From: a bacterium
GTDB lineage: Bacteria > Vulcanimicrobiota > Xenobia > Xenobiales > JADMJV01
NCBI GenBank assembly: GCA_018780265.1
Contig: JADMJV010000042.1
Span: forward strand, 20,426 to 84,425
Length of the DNA stretch: 64,000 nucleotides
Direction of reading: 5' to 3'
How positions within the stretch are numbered: the first letter of the stretch is position 1; every line of letters begins with the position of its first letter. A program made the position numbers and the translations under genes. The notes under the pieces were generated by a model. It saw only the letters and a program-made list of their open reading frames with translations. It had not been told where the DNA came from and did not search any database. Of this stretch, positions 26,758 to 35,280 are shown piece by piece.

Positions 26758-28368
26758 ATGCAATTACCTTTTCAAGAACTCGAACTCAGCGCTCAGGATC
26801 TGATTCCCTGGGGTGACCGCCAGGCCAAGATCCGCTGGAACGCCTTCCAGAACCGGCCGGCTCGTGGTCAATTGATCATGGTTTCCGCCATGTCGCCCTC
26901 GCCGGCGGGCGAGGGGAAGACGACGGTGGCCATCGGTCTGGTGGATGCCCTGCGGCGCCAGGGGAAACGAGCCGTGGCTGCTCTGCGCCAACCTTCCATG
27001 GGCCCGGTGTTTGGAATGAAGGGGGGCGGGACCGGTGGAGGGCAGGCCAAACTCGTGCCGGATACCTCCATCAACCTTCATTTCACAGGGGATCTTCACG
27101 CCATCACCTCGGCCCACAATTTGCTCTCGGCGGTGCTGGACAATCACCTGCAGCGGGTCTCTTTAAAGCTGGACCCGAGGCGCGTAAGTTGGCCCAGAGT
27201 GCTGGACATGAATGATCGAGCCTTGCGCAATTGCGTAGTAGGCCTGGGCGGTCCCAGCCATGGAATGCCTCGTCAGGACCGATTTGACATCACGGCTGCC
27301 AGTGAAATCATGGCCATTTTGGCCCTCTCCAACCATTGGGAGCATCTGCGTCAGCGACTCTCTCAGATAGTGGTGGGCACTACCCGCGAAGGCGAAGCTG
27401 TACAGGCTCACCAATTGGGGGTGGCCGGAGCGATGGCGGCACTTTTGCGCGATGCGCTCTTGCCCAATCTGGTTCAGACTCTGGAGGGGAGTCCAGCCCT
27501 GGTGCACTGTGGGCCTTTTGCCAACATCGCCCACGGTACCAGTTCGTTAGTGGCCACTCGGGTCGGCTTGTCTGGGTCCGACTTTGTGGTTCAGGAAGCC
27601 GGCTTTGGGGCCGATCTGGGGGGCGAGAAATTCCTCAATATCTACGCTCGTCAACTGGGACAGTCGCCGGCTCTGGCCGTGGTGGTGGCTACCTTGCGCG
27701 GCATAAAGTATCACGGGGGAGTCGCTTCCGCTCAATTGCATCAATTGGACAGCGCCGCCTTGCAGCGAGGCCTGGCCAATCCCCTCAACCATCTGCGCCG
27801 ACTGCAGCGATTTGGAATTCCCAGCGTGGTGGCCCTCAATGCGCGCGCCGGGGAGAGTGCTGAGGAGCACAAGTTAGTGCTGGACTTTCTGCGTCAGCAC
27901 GAGTGTACGGCCTTTCTTGTCGATGTTTTCCAACATGGGGGTGGCGGGGCTCTGGAGCTGGCCGACTACGTGGCCCAATTCCGCCAACCGGCCGCTCTGC
28001 TGCCCAGCTATTCCCTGATCGAATCGGTCGAGGACAAAATCGGAAAAATTGCCATCGGCGTCTACGGTGCTGATCGTGTGGAGTACTCGGCGGAGGCAGT
28101 CGATCAGATGGCGGCGATTGAGAAGCTGGGTATGGGAAACGCCTATATCTGCATCGCCAAGACTCAATATTCGCTCAGTGATGACCCCCGTCAGGTCGGT
28201 GTGGCTGAGAACTTTGCCTTGCGCATTCGCCAGGTTAAATTGGCCGCCGGAGCGGGCATGATTGTACCGATCGCCGGCGAGATTCAGACGATGCCCGGCC
28301 TACCGGCCCACCCCAACGCCCAACACATCGACCTCACCTCAGACGGAACTATCGTGGGCCTGAGCTAG
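26758..28368 (+). CDS. fhs: formate-tetrahydrofolate ligase
   Basis: 536 residues. The P-loop SPAGEGKTTVAIGL, the following GKRAVAALRQPSMGPVFGMKGG, NLHFTGDLHAI and the C-terminal AGAGMIVPIAGEIQTMPGLP are all characteristic. It makes 10-formyl-THF from formate, THF and ATP, feeding one-carbon biosynthesis or the methyl branch of a reductive acetyl-CoA-type pathway. No other folate-branch genes lie here. The first 25 residues (ELSAQDLIPWGDRQAKI) fit the normal N-terminus, supporting this ATG although no ribosome-binding site is seen. Confidence 0.95.
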   Translation: MQLPFQELELSAQDLIPWGDRQAKIRWNAFQNRPARGQLIMVSAMSPSPAGEGKTTVAIGLVDALRRQGKRAVAALRQPSMGPVFGMKGGGTGGGQAKLVPDTSINLHFTGDLHAITSAHNLLSAVLDNHLQRVSLKLDPRRVSWPRVLDMNDRALRNCVVGLGGPSHGMPRQDRFDITAASEIMAILALSNHWEHLRQRLSQIVVGTTREGEAVQAHQLGVAGAMAALLRDALLPNLVQTLEGSPALVHCGPFANIAHGTSSLVATRVGLSGSDFVVQEAGFGADLGGEKFLNIYARQLGQSPALAVVVATLRGIKYHGGVASAQLHQLDSAALQRGLANPLNHLRRLQRFGIPSVVALNARAGESAEEHKLVLDFLRQHECTAFLVDVFQHGGGGALELADYVAQFRQPAALLPSYSLIESVEDKIGKIAIGVYGADRVEYSAEAVDQMAAIEKLGMGNAYICIAKTQYSLSDDPRQVGVAENFALRIRQVKLAAGAGMIVPIAGEIQTMPGLPAHPNAQHIDLTSDGTIVGLS

Positions 28369-28369
28369 C

Positions 28370-28410
28370 TGACCAGGATCATAGCGCCTTTGTCAGATCT
28401 GAGCCAAAAT
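28370..28410 (+). promoter_or_regulatory. FNR-type box and -10 of a small protein gene
   Basis: TGACCAGGATCA (28370-28381), starting one base after the fhs stop, with CAAAAT (28405-28410, four of six) centred 32 bp away. Leader to ATG 28444 is about 27 bases and includes GGAGG. Confidence 0.55.
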
Positions 28411-28443
28411 CGTTTTATTAAAGAACATCGGAGGATTGACCCT

Positions 28444-28620
28444 ATGACCCAGCAGCCAGACCGACAGGAACTTGAATTGCGACAGAAGCACGCCCATCAT
28501 GTCTTTACGGAGATGCTGACCGGCATTTCGCCGGAGTGCAAGGATGCTCTGGTTGCGTTGTATGACCTGGTAAGGGCCGATCAGGCACTCTACCAGTGCG
28601 ACGGCTCCACTCCCGCCTAA
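28444..28620 (+). CDS. small hypothetical protein, 58 residues
   Basis: ATG 28444 has GGAGG nine bases upstream and follows a predicted FNR-type promoter. The product (MTQQPDRQELELRQKHAHHV..., ending CDGSTPA) is soluble, helical and slightly acidic, with a single Cys near the end. Not recognised. An upstream in-frame GTG/ATG extension to 28390 would begin before the predicted transcript start and is rejected. The stop overlaps the convergent esterase gene by four bases. Confidence 0.55.
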   Translation: MTQQPDRQELELRQKHAHHVFTEMLTGISPECKDALVALYDLVRADQALYQCDGSTPA

Positions 28621-29528
28621 AAGGTCAGGTTGGTTGAACTGACCGGAAAGAGACAGGTCAGTACATCGGCCACGCGAGCTCCCCAGGAGGCCTCGTCGTG
28701 GACCCCGCCGATGATTTCTCGGTAGAAAAGGTCTTCATTGAGGCGATACCCCTGGGCCAGCAGCACGGCCCTGAGGGTTCGCAGGTCATCGATCAGATCT
28801 GGGACCTGGTTATCATTGTCGTCCGTGGTCGACTCTCCGGTGCCCATGTCGATCCAGATTCGATAGGGTTTGAGCATTTTCTGGTCACCCCCGATGCGGG
28901 TGATCAACTTGCGATGGCCCCACCACAGCGAGGGCGATAAGGCAGCCACCATTCCAAATACGTCTGGGCGGGTCCAACTCATATACAGTGCGCTCAATCC
29001 CCCCAAACTGGAGCCTGCGATGGCTGTCTCGCGGCTCCCCTTGCGGGTGGGAAAGTTGGCGTCGATCCACGGCTTCAGTTCGTCAATCAAAAAGGAACGA
29101 TAAAGATTGCCCTGGCCACCTCCCTGTTCTGGATCGGGAAAGGGAGTATAGTGCGCGATTCGCTCGGGAGAATTCGCCACGCCGATAATCATGATCGGGT
29201 CGATCTTGCCCTCCAAAATCAGGCCCTCGGCCGCCTCGTCCACACCCCATTCGACTCCAAAAGCTGAAGTTTTGGCATCGAAAACATTCTGCCCGTCGTG
29301 CAGGTACAGACAGGGGTAGCGCCAGGGGTCGGCGGGGGCGTAGCTGGGTGGAAAATAAATCCACACCTGGACATCATCCTCCAATAATTTGGACGAAAAA
29401 TTGTGAGTCTGGATATTGCCCGTCAGAGTGTGACCTGACCTGAAATGTCGGCGGCTGGGACAAAGCTGTAGTTTTCCTCCCGGCGAGGTCCGAAAATACG
29501 GTGTAGCGGGCACTTCTCTCTGACTCAT
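28617..29528 (-). CDS. esterase of the enterochelin-esterase (IroE/Fes-like) family
   Basis: About 303 residues. Alpha/beta hydrolase: WIYFPPSYAPADPWRYPCLY, LHDGQNVFDAKTS, the nucleophile elbow AIAGSSLGGLSALYMSW (G-S-S-L-G), and late His in GGVHDEASWGARV. Members cleave siderophore or polysaccharide esters, or are uncharacterised. ATG 29528 is preferred because a CATAAT -10 at 29563-29568 implies transcription from about 29556, downstream of the alternative ATG 29564. No clear signal peptide. Shares the FNR-type box at 29593 with the divergent PilB-like gene. Confidence 0.75.
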   Translation of the reverse strand: MSQREVPATPYFRTSPGGKLQLCPSRRHFRSGHTLTGNIQTHNFSSKLLEDDVQVWIYFPPSYAPADPWRYPCLYLHDGQNVFDAKTSAFGVEWGVDEAAEGLILEGKIDPIMIIGVANSPERIAHYTPFPDPEQGGGQGNLYRSFLIDELKPWIDANFPTRKGSRETAIAGSSLGGLSALYMSWTRPDVFGMVAALSPSLWWGHRKLITRIGGDQKMLKPYRIWIDMGTGESTTDDNDNQVPDLIDDLRTLRAVLLAQGYRLNEDLFYREIIGGVHDEASWGARVADVLTCLFPVSSTNLTF

Positions 29529-29562
29529 AGCAGGCACCATTGATTCATCAGCATTATGCCCC

Positions 29563-29604
29563 ATTATGGGGCGCCGCCAGGGGTGAGCACCCTGACCGGG
29601 ATCA
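29563..29604. promoter_or_regulatory. FNR-type box between esterase and PilB-like genes
   Basis: TGACCGGGATCA (29593-29604). On the minus strand CATAAT (29563-29568, five of six) is centred 33 bp away and fits the esterase. On the plus side CATATC (29629-29634) is a poorer candidate for the pilB-like gene, so control of the latter is less sure. Confidence 0.5.
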
Positions 29605-29676
29605 GCTTATACCCAGATTGACGCCTGACATATCTGATCTGATTAGAAGGCGGCCAGTCACGGTATATGCACCAGG

Positions 29677-32600
29677 ATGGAAGCCTCCAATACCAGTGCT
29701 CTGACGGCAGTTCGGGAAGGGCCCGCCCTGGATGAGTGGTCCAGGTGCCAGCAGGTGGCTCGTGATTGCGGTATCGCCTGCGTGTCCCTGCGCGATGAGG
29801 GCTTTGACGCAAGTTTATTGCAGCAGTTGCACAGCGAGGTTTTGGCCACCTACAAAGTGATTCCCATTCACCAGGAAGGTGACGTGATTACTCTGGCCAT
29901 GGCTGATCCGCTAGACGTGGTGGCCGAGGACGTGGTGCGCTTCGCCACCGGATGCAAAGTCAAGCGAGTGGTCGCTCCTTTGAGCGAAATCCAGGCCGCC
30001 CTCGAAGGGCGTTTGGGGCAGAGCGAGACTTTGCTCGAGGCCATCTTACGACGCATCCCGGACAGCGGCGACATCACCTACATTCAGTCCGACCAGAGCT
30101 CGGCTGCCGAGAAACAGCAGCAGGAGTCTGCCGACCTGGAGCCTACCGCTCCGGTGATTCAACTGGTCAGCTCCATCATCGGCGATGCCATTCGGATGGG
30201 GGCGTCCGACATTCACGTCGAGCCCATGAAAGCCTCCATGCGAGTGCGCTATCGCCTGGATGGCTATTTGCGCACCATTGTGGAGCTGCCTAAACGCGTT
30301 CAGGGTCCGTGCATTTCGCGTCTGAAGATCATTTCCGGATTGGACATCTCGGAGTCGCGCAAACCCCAGGATGGCCGCACCCGGGCCGTCCTCGAAGGCC
30401 GAGAAGTGGACCTGCGCGTAAGCTCATTGCCCACCTACTTTGGCGAGAAAGTGGTGCTGCGCATTCTCGACCCTGCCGCTGTGGTGGTGGCCCTGGACAA
30501 GCTGGGTTTCGACGAGGTCGATTTTGAACACATCCAGCAGGCGCTTGCATCCAGTCAGGGGATGATTTTGTGTACCGGGCCCACCGGTTCGGGAAAGACC
30601 TCGACCTTGTATTCTTCGTTGCTGCAACTCAACCAGGAATCGGACAATGTGGTCACGGTCGAAGACCCCATCGAATATCAACTGGAGGGAATCAACCAGG
30701 TTCAGGTCAACGTTCGGGCCGGGGTGACCTTTGCCTCGGCTCTGCGCTCGATTTTGCGGCAAGATCCGGATGTGGTGTTAATCGGCGAGATTCGTGATCT
30801 GGAAACGGCTGAGATCGCCGTGCAGGCGGCCCAAACCGGCCATCTGGTGTTGTCGACCCTGCATACCAATGACTCCCTTTCTACCATCAGTCGATTGGTG
30901 GTGATGGGAGTGCCACCCTATTTATTGGCTTCCTCCTTGCTGTGCGTGCTGGCCCAGCGGCTGGTACGGCGTCTGTGTCCTCATTGCCGCCAGCAGGCGC
31001 AGGCCGAGCCTGCGGCTTTGCGTCTGCTGAAGGCGGCCGGAATCGCCGAGCCCCCGGAAACTCTGTTCCGACCTGCAGGGTGTGACAAGTGCAATTATGT
31101 GGGTTACCGGGGCCGAATGGGCATCTTCGAATTGTTGATGATGACCAGTCGTGTCCGTCAGATGCTTCTGGACGGTGCCTCTGAGGCCGATGTGGAGCGA
31201 CTGGCACGCAGCGAAGGGATGCACAGTCTGCTCGAGGACGGTCTGGGCAAGTGTGCTCAGGGCCTTACTTCGCTGGATGAATTGTTGCGCGTTATCACCA
31301 TTCGTCGTGTGGGGGGACGCCGTTGTCCCCAGTGCGACTCATCCGTGCCACCCGAACACACTGTGTGCGTGTTCTGCGGTTGTGCCTTGCTGCTGCTGTG
31401 TCCTCACTGCAAGTGTCCCATGCAGCCAGAATGGAAGGTTTGCCCTCAGTGCCAGAAGTGGGTGAAGGACCTGCCCGAGACGCCAGCCCCTGCGCTGGTG
31501 ATCGAGGCGGAAGAGTCACCCCTGTGCCTCCCGGCAGATCGCCTGAGCAGATATCTAAGTCCCCCTCTGTTTTGGCGCCTTCAAGCTCTTTATGACGAGG
31601 AGGTGGCCAGAGGGCATGGCTCTGCAGTTGAGACGTTAGGACGGCTGTGCGGACTGGCCGTTCAGTATTGTTTTTCGGTCTCAGCCGCCGCCTTATTCTC
31701 CATCGGCCAACTGGAGGCCGCCCTGGAAAAGCGCCTGGAGAAGGGCCTGTCGCTGCGCCAGAAACAGAACAGTCTGCCCTTTCTTTTTCGAGCTCTGGCT
31801 CAACACCAGACAGAGAGCCGCGTGATCGAGCAGGTCGCTCGGCTGATGGAAGCGCCAGATGGTGGCCCACTCAGCAAGTGGCTGCTTGGTTCCTGGGGCG
31901 ATGGAGAAACCTTTGGAGAGTTTTTTGTGGAGAGCGCCCATGGCCATTCCTCACCGCTTGGGCTGGAGCATTTTGTGATCGGCATGCGACTCTGGCTGGG
32001 CCAAATGGCGTCGTGGTTTGCCAACCATGAGCACTACTTCGAACCCACGGATGGGGGATTCCTAAATTTTATGATAGAGGTCGGCGACGATTTTCTGGTG
32101 GCAGACTGTAAAGGTCTCGATTTGGATACCGGAGCGTTGGGATTCAGCCCCGCGCAACTTGGCCCGTTGCTGGCGTCTATCCGTCCCGACGAGGTGAAAC
32201 GGACCTGCTCCGTCTCGCCATCGACCGCGGCGACCACTTCTGGGGCACAAATTCACGGGGTTTCAGGACCCAATCAAAGCTGGATTTTACTGGTGACACC
32301 CGCAGCCGAAATGCTGGGGAAGCTGTCGGTGGCTCTGCTGGAACATCATTTTGCCGTGCTTACCGCCCAGGACATCGCGACGGCCACGACTTTGACCCAC
32401 CAGCATATGCCGGACCTGGTGGTGGTCGACATCGATACGCCCGACCTGAATGCTCCGAGCTGGATTGGGGAATTGCGGGCCAATCTGGAAAGCGCCTTGA
32501 TTCCAGTGATTTTGCTGACCGACACGGGCGAGAATGGCGTTCGCGGACTGGATAGCGGTGCCGATAGTTACCTGCTGAAGCCGGTCGAGGACAGCCGTTT

Positions 32601-32745
32601 CCTGAGCCGTGTCAGTGAAACCCTGCACAGGCGACCTGGAGTATCCGGGGCGCCCAAGCTGTTGGGTTCGCGCACTTTGACTATTCTACATGGTGAGGCA
32701 CCAGCAATACCGGGTATGGACACTGCAACAGCACCTCCAGACTGA
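29677..32745 (+). CDS. PilB/GspE-type pilus ATPase fused to zinc ribbons and a receiver-like domain
   Basis: 1022 residues; ordinary PilB is ~570. Residues ~20-130 are a T2SSE_N/MshEN domain. Next comes the secretion ATPase with Walker A GPTGSGKTST (about 301), Asp and His boxes (VTVEDPIEYQ, LVLSTLHTNDS) and the PilB-type zinc tetracysteine CPHC...CDKC (434-472). Beyond the normal end at ~545 stand two extra zinc ribbons (CPQCDSS...CVFCG, CPHCKCP...CPQCQK; 548-596), a ~270-residue helical region of no known family, and a CheY-like receiver fold (~868-990: phospho-Asp in VVVDIDTPDL, Lys in LLKPVED) lacking the first acidic pair. Assembly motor of type IV pili, apparently with a built-in sensor part. 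No pilC/pilin genes nearby. Confidence 0.85.
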   Translation: MEASNTSALTAVREGPALDEWSRCQQVARDCGIACVSLRDEGFDASLLQQLHSEVLATYKVIPIHQEGDVITLAMADPLDVVAEDVVRFATGCKVKRVVAPLSEIQAALEGRLGQSETLLEAILRRIPDSGDITYIQSDQSSAAEKQQQESADLEPTAPVIQLVSSIIGDAIRMGASDIHVEPMKASMRVRYRLDGYLRTIVELPKRVQGPCISRLKIISGLDISESRKPQDGRTRAVLEGREVDLRVSSLPTYFGEKVVLRILDPAAVVVALDKLGFDEVDFEHIQQALASSQGMILCTGPTGSGKTSTLYSSLLQLNQESDNVVTVEDPIEYQLEGINQVQVNVRAGVTFASALRSILRQDPDVVLIGEIRDLETAEIAVQAAQTGHLVLSTLHTNDSLSTISRLVVMGVPPYLLASSLLCVLAQRLVRRLCPHCRQQAQAEPAALRLLKAAGIAEPPETLFRPAGCDKCNYVGYRGRMGIFELLMMTSRVRQMLLDGASEADVERLARSEGMHSLLEDGLGKCAQGLTSLDELLRVITIRRVGGRRCPQCDSSVPPEHTVCVFCGCALLLLCPHCKCPMQPEWKVCPQCQKWVKDLPETPAPALVIEAEESPLCLPADRLSRYLSPPLFWRLQALYDEEVARGHGSAVETLGRLCGLAVQYCFSVSAAALFSIGQLEAALEKRLEKGLSLRQKQNSLPFLFRALAQHQTESRVIEQVARLMEAPDGGPLSKWLLGSWGDGETFGEFFVESAHGHSSPLGLEHFVIGMRLWLGQMASWFANHEHYFEPTDGGFLNFMIEVGDDFLVADCKGLDLDTGALGFSPAQLGPLLASIRPDEVKRTCSVSPSTAATTSGAQIHGVSGPNQSWILLVTPAAEMLGKLSVALLEHHFAVLTAQDIATATTLTHQHMPDLVVVDIDTPDLNAPSWIGELRANLESALIPVILLTDTGENGVRGLDSGADSYLLKPVEDSRFLSRVSETLHRRPGVSGAPKLLGSRTLTILHGEAPAIPGMDTATAPPD

Positions 32746-33100
32746 TGCCGATGCGGTGCAGGTCGCGCAAGCGCGAACCCATCACCACCATGGCCGGTTG
32801 ATGCTCGTTGATCAGGCGCAGCAGGGTGGGCACCCGGTGGCCAATCTCGATGAGGGTGGCCGCTTCTCGGCCACCGGACCAGCGCTGCAGTTCCAATTGC
32901 ATCTTGCGCTGGCCCTCTTCCAGGAGCTGTTCGTGGAAGGCCAGGATCTCTTTATCGGCCTGATTGGGGTCGCCTACCGGCTCGACAACATGAACCAGCA
33001 TCAGAGGGGCATCCAGAACTGACGCCAGGCGGAGCCCCATCATGGTGGCCCTGGCAGAATATTCGCTGAAGTCGGTGGCCACGAAGATCGGGGCGGACAT
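32681..33100 (-). CDS. universal stress protein (UspA family), non-ATP type
   Basis: 139 residues from ATG 33100. MSAPIFVATDFSEYSARA at the N-terminus and VVMGSRLRDLHRIGISLEVLL at the C-terminus give the Usp fold, but the G-x2-G-x9-G(S/T) ATP motif is degraded, so it may not bind ATP. The A of its ATG is shared with the TGA of the upstream usp gene (TGATG), implying coupled translation and perhaps a heterodimer. The 3' end overlaps the convergent PilB-like gene by 65 bp. Confidence 0.85.
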   Translation of the reverse strand: MSAPIFVATDFSEYSARATMMGLRLASVLDAPLMLVHVVEPVGDPNQADKEILAFHEQLLEEGQRKMQLELQRWSGGREAATLIEIGHRVPTLLRLINEHQPAMVVMGSRLRDLHRIGISLEVLLQCPYPVLLVPHHVE

Positions 33101-33618
33101 CAGGCTGGCTCGCTTCTCGAAAGGCTCTCGTTTGCCAACCGGGGGCGGGTAAGCCTTTCCTTGGTCTCGCGCAGCAGGCTGCTCGATGGACCCACCATCA
33201 TCACGGGACATGGTGCGGAACGACAGATTTTCTCGGCCACACTTCCCAGCAGAAAGTGCTTCATACCGCTTCGTCCATGACTGGTTAACACAATCAGTTG
33301 ACAGGATAGGTCTTTAGCTGCGGCAATGATTTCGGAAGCCGTGTCTCCGCTGCCCAAAACCTGGATTTCAGCGACAAGCCCCTGCTCACGAATTTGGGCA
33401 GCGTGGTCTTTGAGGTAGGTCTCACAATAGTGGACTTCGGCTTCGATAGCTTCCTGGGGGATCGGAAACCCGGGCGGGTCGCCGAAATTCCCTTGCAGCA
33501 CCGTGCAGCGCACCAGGATTATCTGCCCGGATACCAAACGGGCCAGAGAGCAGGCCATCTCGATGGCTGCCTCAGCGGCACTGGAGCCGTCCAGGGGAAC
33601 CAGAATCTTTTTGAACAT
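33100..33618 (-). CDS. universal stress protein (UspA family), ATP-binding type
   Basis: 172 residues, ATG 33618 with AAGGAGG eight bases upstream. Starts MFKKILVPLDGSSAAEAA and contains TSHGRSGMKHFLLGSVAEK, the complete ATP-binding motif; closely similar to the Usp at 11.5-12.0 kb. A 25-residue tail follows the domain. First gene of a two-usp operon behind an FNR-type box. Confidence 0.9.
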   Translation of the reverse strand: MFKKILVPLDGSSAAEAAIEMACSLARLVSGQIILVRCTVLQGNFGDPPGFPIPQEAIEAEVHYCETYLKDHAAQIREQGLVAEIQVLGSGDTASEIIAAAKDLSCQLIVLTSHGRSGMKHFLLGSVAEKICRSAPCPVMMVGPSSSLLRETKERLTRPRLANESLSRSEPA

Positions 33619-33642
33619 GGCTTAGCCTCCTTGACTGCTGAC

Positions 33643-33712
33643 AGCATGCGTTATCTTGCGGATCTGCTCAATGATCCAGATCAGTCGCCAGCGCTAACGT
33701 GGCCGATGAATT
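33643..33712. promoter_or_regulatory. FNR-type box serving two divergent promoters
   Basis: TGATCCAGATCA (33672-33683). CATGCT on the minus strand (33643-33648) and TGAATT on the plus strand (33707-33712) are each centred exactly 32 bp from the box, giving leaders of about 18 and 17 bases to usp and to the DUF1269 gene. One site appears to activate both directions. Confidence 0.6.
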
Positions 33713-33735
33713 TGTGAGAAATAGAGGAATCCCTT

Positions 33736-34269
33736 ATGACGGACCTGATCGTGCTGGCTTTTGACAATGACCGGGCCGCTTTTGAAGTTCGCGATAAGTT
33801 GATTGAGCTTCAGAAGCAACATCTGGTTCGTCTTGCGGACGCCGCGGTGGCTGTTCGGGATCGGGACGGCGGCCTGAAGATCAAACAGATCGTTGATTTA
33901 ACGGCCCAAGGGGCGTTGGGTGGAGCTTTTTGGGGCCTGTTGGCCGGAATTCTCTTTTGGATGCCGTCTCTTGGCATGGCCATTGGCACGGTGTTGGGGG
34001 CTATTTCGGGCGCCCTGGCCGACTATGGCGTCAATGACGAGTTCATTTACGACGTCTCTCGCACCATCGAACCCGGGCAGTCTGCCCTCTTCTTGCTTGT
34101 GGTGGAGGCCACCATGGATCGAGTCATCGAAGAGATCGGTCCCTGGAACCCTCGCGTGTTGCGCACCAATCTGTCGCGCGAGCAGGAGTCCCGTCTGCGG
34201 CAGGCTTTCAGTTGCGCCCAGATGGAAGACCATTTGCAGGCTTCAGCCACCCGCCCCCTCGATTCCTGA
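33736..34269 (+). CDS. DUF1269 membrane protein
   Basis: 177 residues. MTDLIVLAFDNDRAAFEV and DAAVAVRDRDGGLKIKQ form the N-terminal ferredoxin-like part, followed by a Gly-rich hydrophobic hairpin (GALGGAFWGLLAGILFW, GTVLGAISGALADYG) and SALFLLVVEATMDRV: the DUF1269 pattern. Function unknown; the family is often near stress genes and has been suggested to sit in or on the inner membrane. AGAGGA precedes the ATG. Overlaps the convergent DUF1611 gene by 27 bp. Confidence 0.8.
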   Translation: MTDLIVLAFDNDRAAFEVRDKLIELQKQHLVRLADAAVAVRDRDGGLKIKQIVDLTAQGALGGAFWGLLAGILFWMPSLGMAIGTVLGAISGALADYGVNDEFIYDVSRTIEPGQSALFLLVVEATMDRVIEEIGPWNPRVLRTNLSREQESRLRQAFSCAQMEDHLQASATRPLDS

Positions 34270-35280
34270 AAGCCTTGACAAAAGCAGTTGATTGACCCGG
34301 GTCCAGGAGGACTCGTCGAGAATGTTAAGGGCCAGTGCGCCAGACATCTTCTCGATGAGAGAGATACCGGCCGAGGTGTTGGTGGCCACCCCTGTGACCA
34401 GGTCTGGACTCATGGCAAAGGCCTTCATCACTCCCACCACGGCATAGGGATCGGAGGCCGCCAGGGCGGTGAAGCGAATCTGGTCGGCCAGTAAGCCAAT
34501 GGCCGTGGCCCCGTTGTACGGCTCCAACGGAGAGGCGCCGGCTTCGGCCACCAGCACATCCACATTCAAGGTTCCCAGACGGGCGACCATTTGCTGAAGA
34601 GCCTGCGTATACTCGGCTTCGGAGCAGATACTGGAGGGCAGACCTACATCGACAAAGTCCATAATGTGATCGGCCCCCGCATCATGCATACTGAGAATGT
34701 CGCGATAGCGAGCCGCTCCCGTCAGTTTGGCGGCGGCCACCTTCCAGCCAGACTGCTTGAGTAGACGGATGAGCAACCGGGCGGTGGCCGTTTTTCCGGC
34801 CGACATGGAGGTGCCAACGATGAGAACCACCGGTATTTTCAAGCTGTGGACGGGAAGGCGTCCCACATAATTGGCCAGACTGACCTTCCCGCCCTGAACG
34901 GTAGCGTGGCCCAGGTAGCGAAGTCGTGGGAGCGGGCCCAGAAAGCTGGACTGGGAAGTGATTTTCCCCAGCAGTCCCCCGGGGGTCATCAAGTCCATTT
35001 GGAGGTCGTCCCCAATGGACTCAAAGTCGCCCACGCATTCGAGAGTGGCGGCTCGCCGTCCCAGCGCTCCTACGATTCGGTCCCCGCGCATCAGGTCGAT
35101 CAGGCGGCCGGTAGAAAGCTCCACTTTGGATAGAGCGCCCGGTTCTGAGAGAACTTCGCCCACCACCAGGTCTGCGTTGGCCCACTGCTCTCTGGGAAAT
35201 TCTTGGAAGGGCAGGCCTTCCGAATTCAACTCGCTCAGGCGGGTGACCGAGGCCAGAAAAGGCCGTCCATGCATGCTCAC
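34243..35280 (-). CDS. DUF1611 (DgcN-like) P-loop protein
   Basis: 345 residues. An N-terminal Rossmann-like part is followed by a P-loop, VLIVGTSMSAGKTATAR (about 155-171), then KLTGAARYRDILSMHDAGA and FVDVGLPSS. This is DUF1611, named DgcN in bacteria where it works with DgcA in D-glutamate (dipeptide-derived) metabolism, as an acyltransferase-like partner. Here the partner is not a DgcA-type epimerase but an M20 peptidase, whose stop overlaps this ATG by four bases. A role in releasing or recycling an acylated amino acid or dipeptide would fit both, but is inference. Confidence 0.7.
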   Translation of the reverse strand: MSMHGRPFLASVTRLSELNSEGLPFQEFPREQWANADLVVGEVLSEPGALSKVELSTGRLIDLMRGDRIVGALGRRAATLECVGDFESIGDDLQMDLMTPGGLLGKITSQSSFLGPLPRLRYLGHATVQGGKVSLANYVGRLPVHSLKIPVVLIVGTSMSAGKTATARLLIRLLKQSGWKVAAAKLTGAARYRDILSMHDAGADHIMDFVDVGLPSSICSEAEYTQALQQMVARLGTLNVDVLVAEAGASPLEPYNGATAIGLLADQIRFTALAASDPYAVVGVMKAFAMSPDLVTGVATNTSAGISLIEKMSGALALNILDESSWTRVNQLLLSRLSGIEGAGG

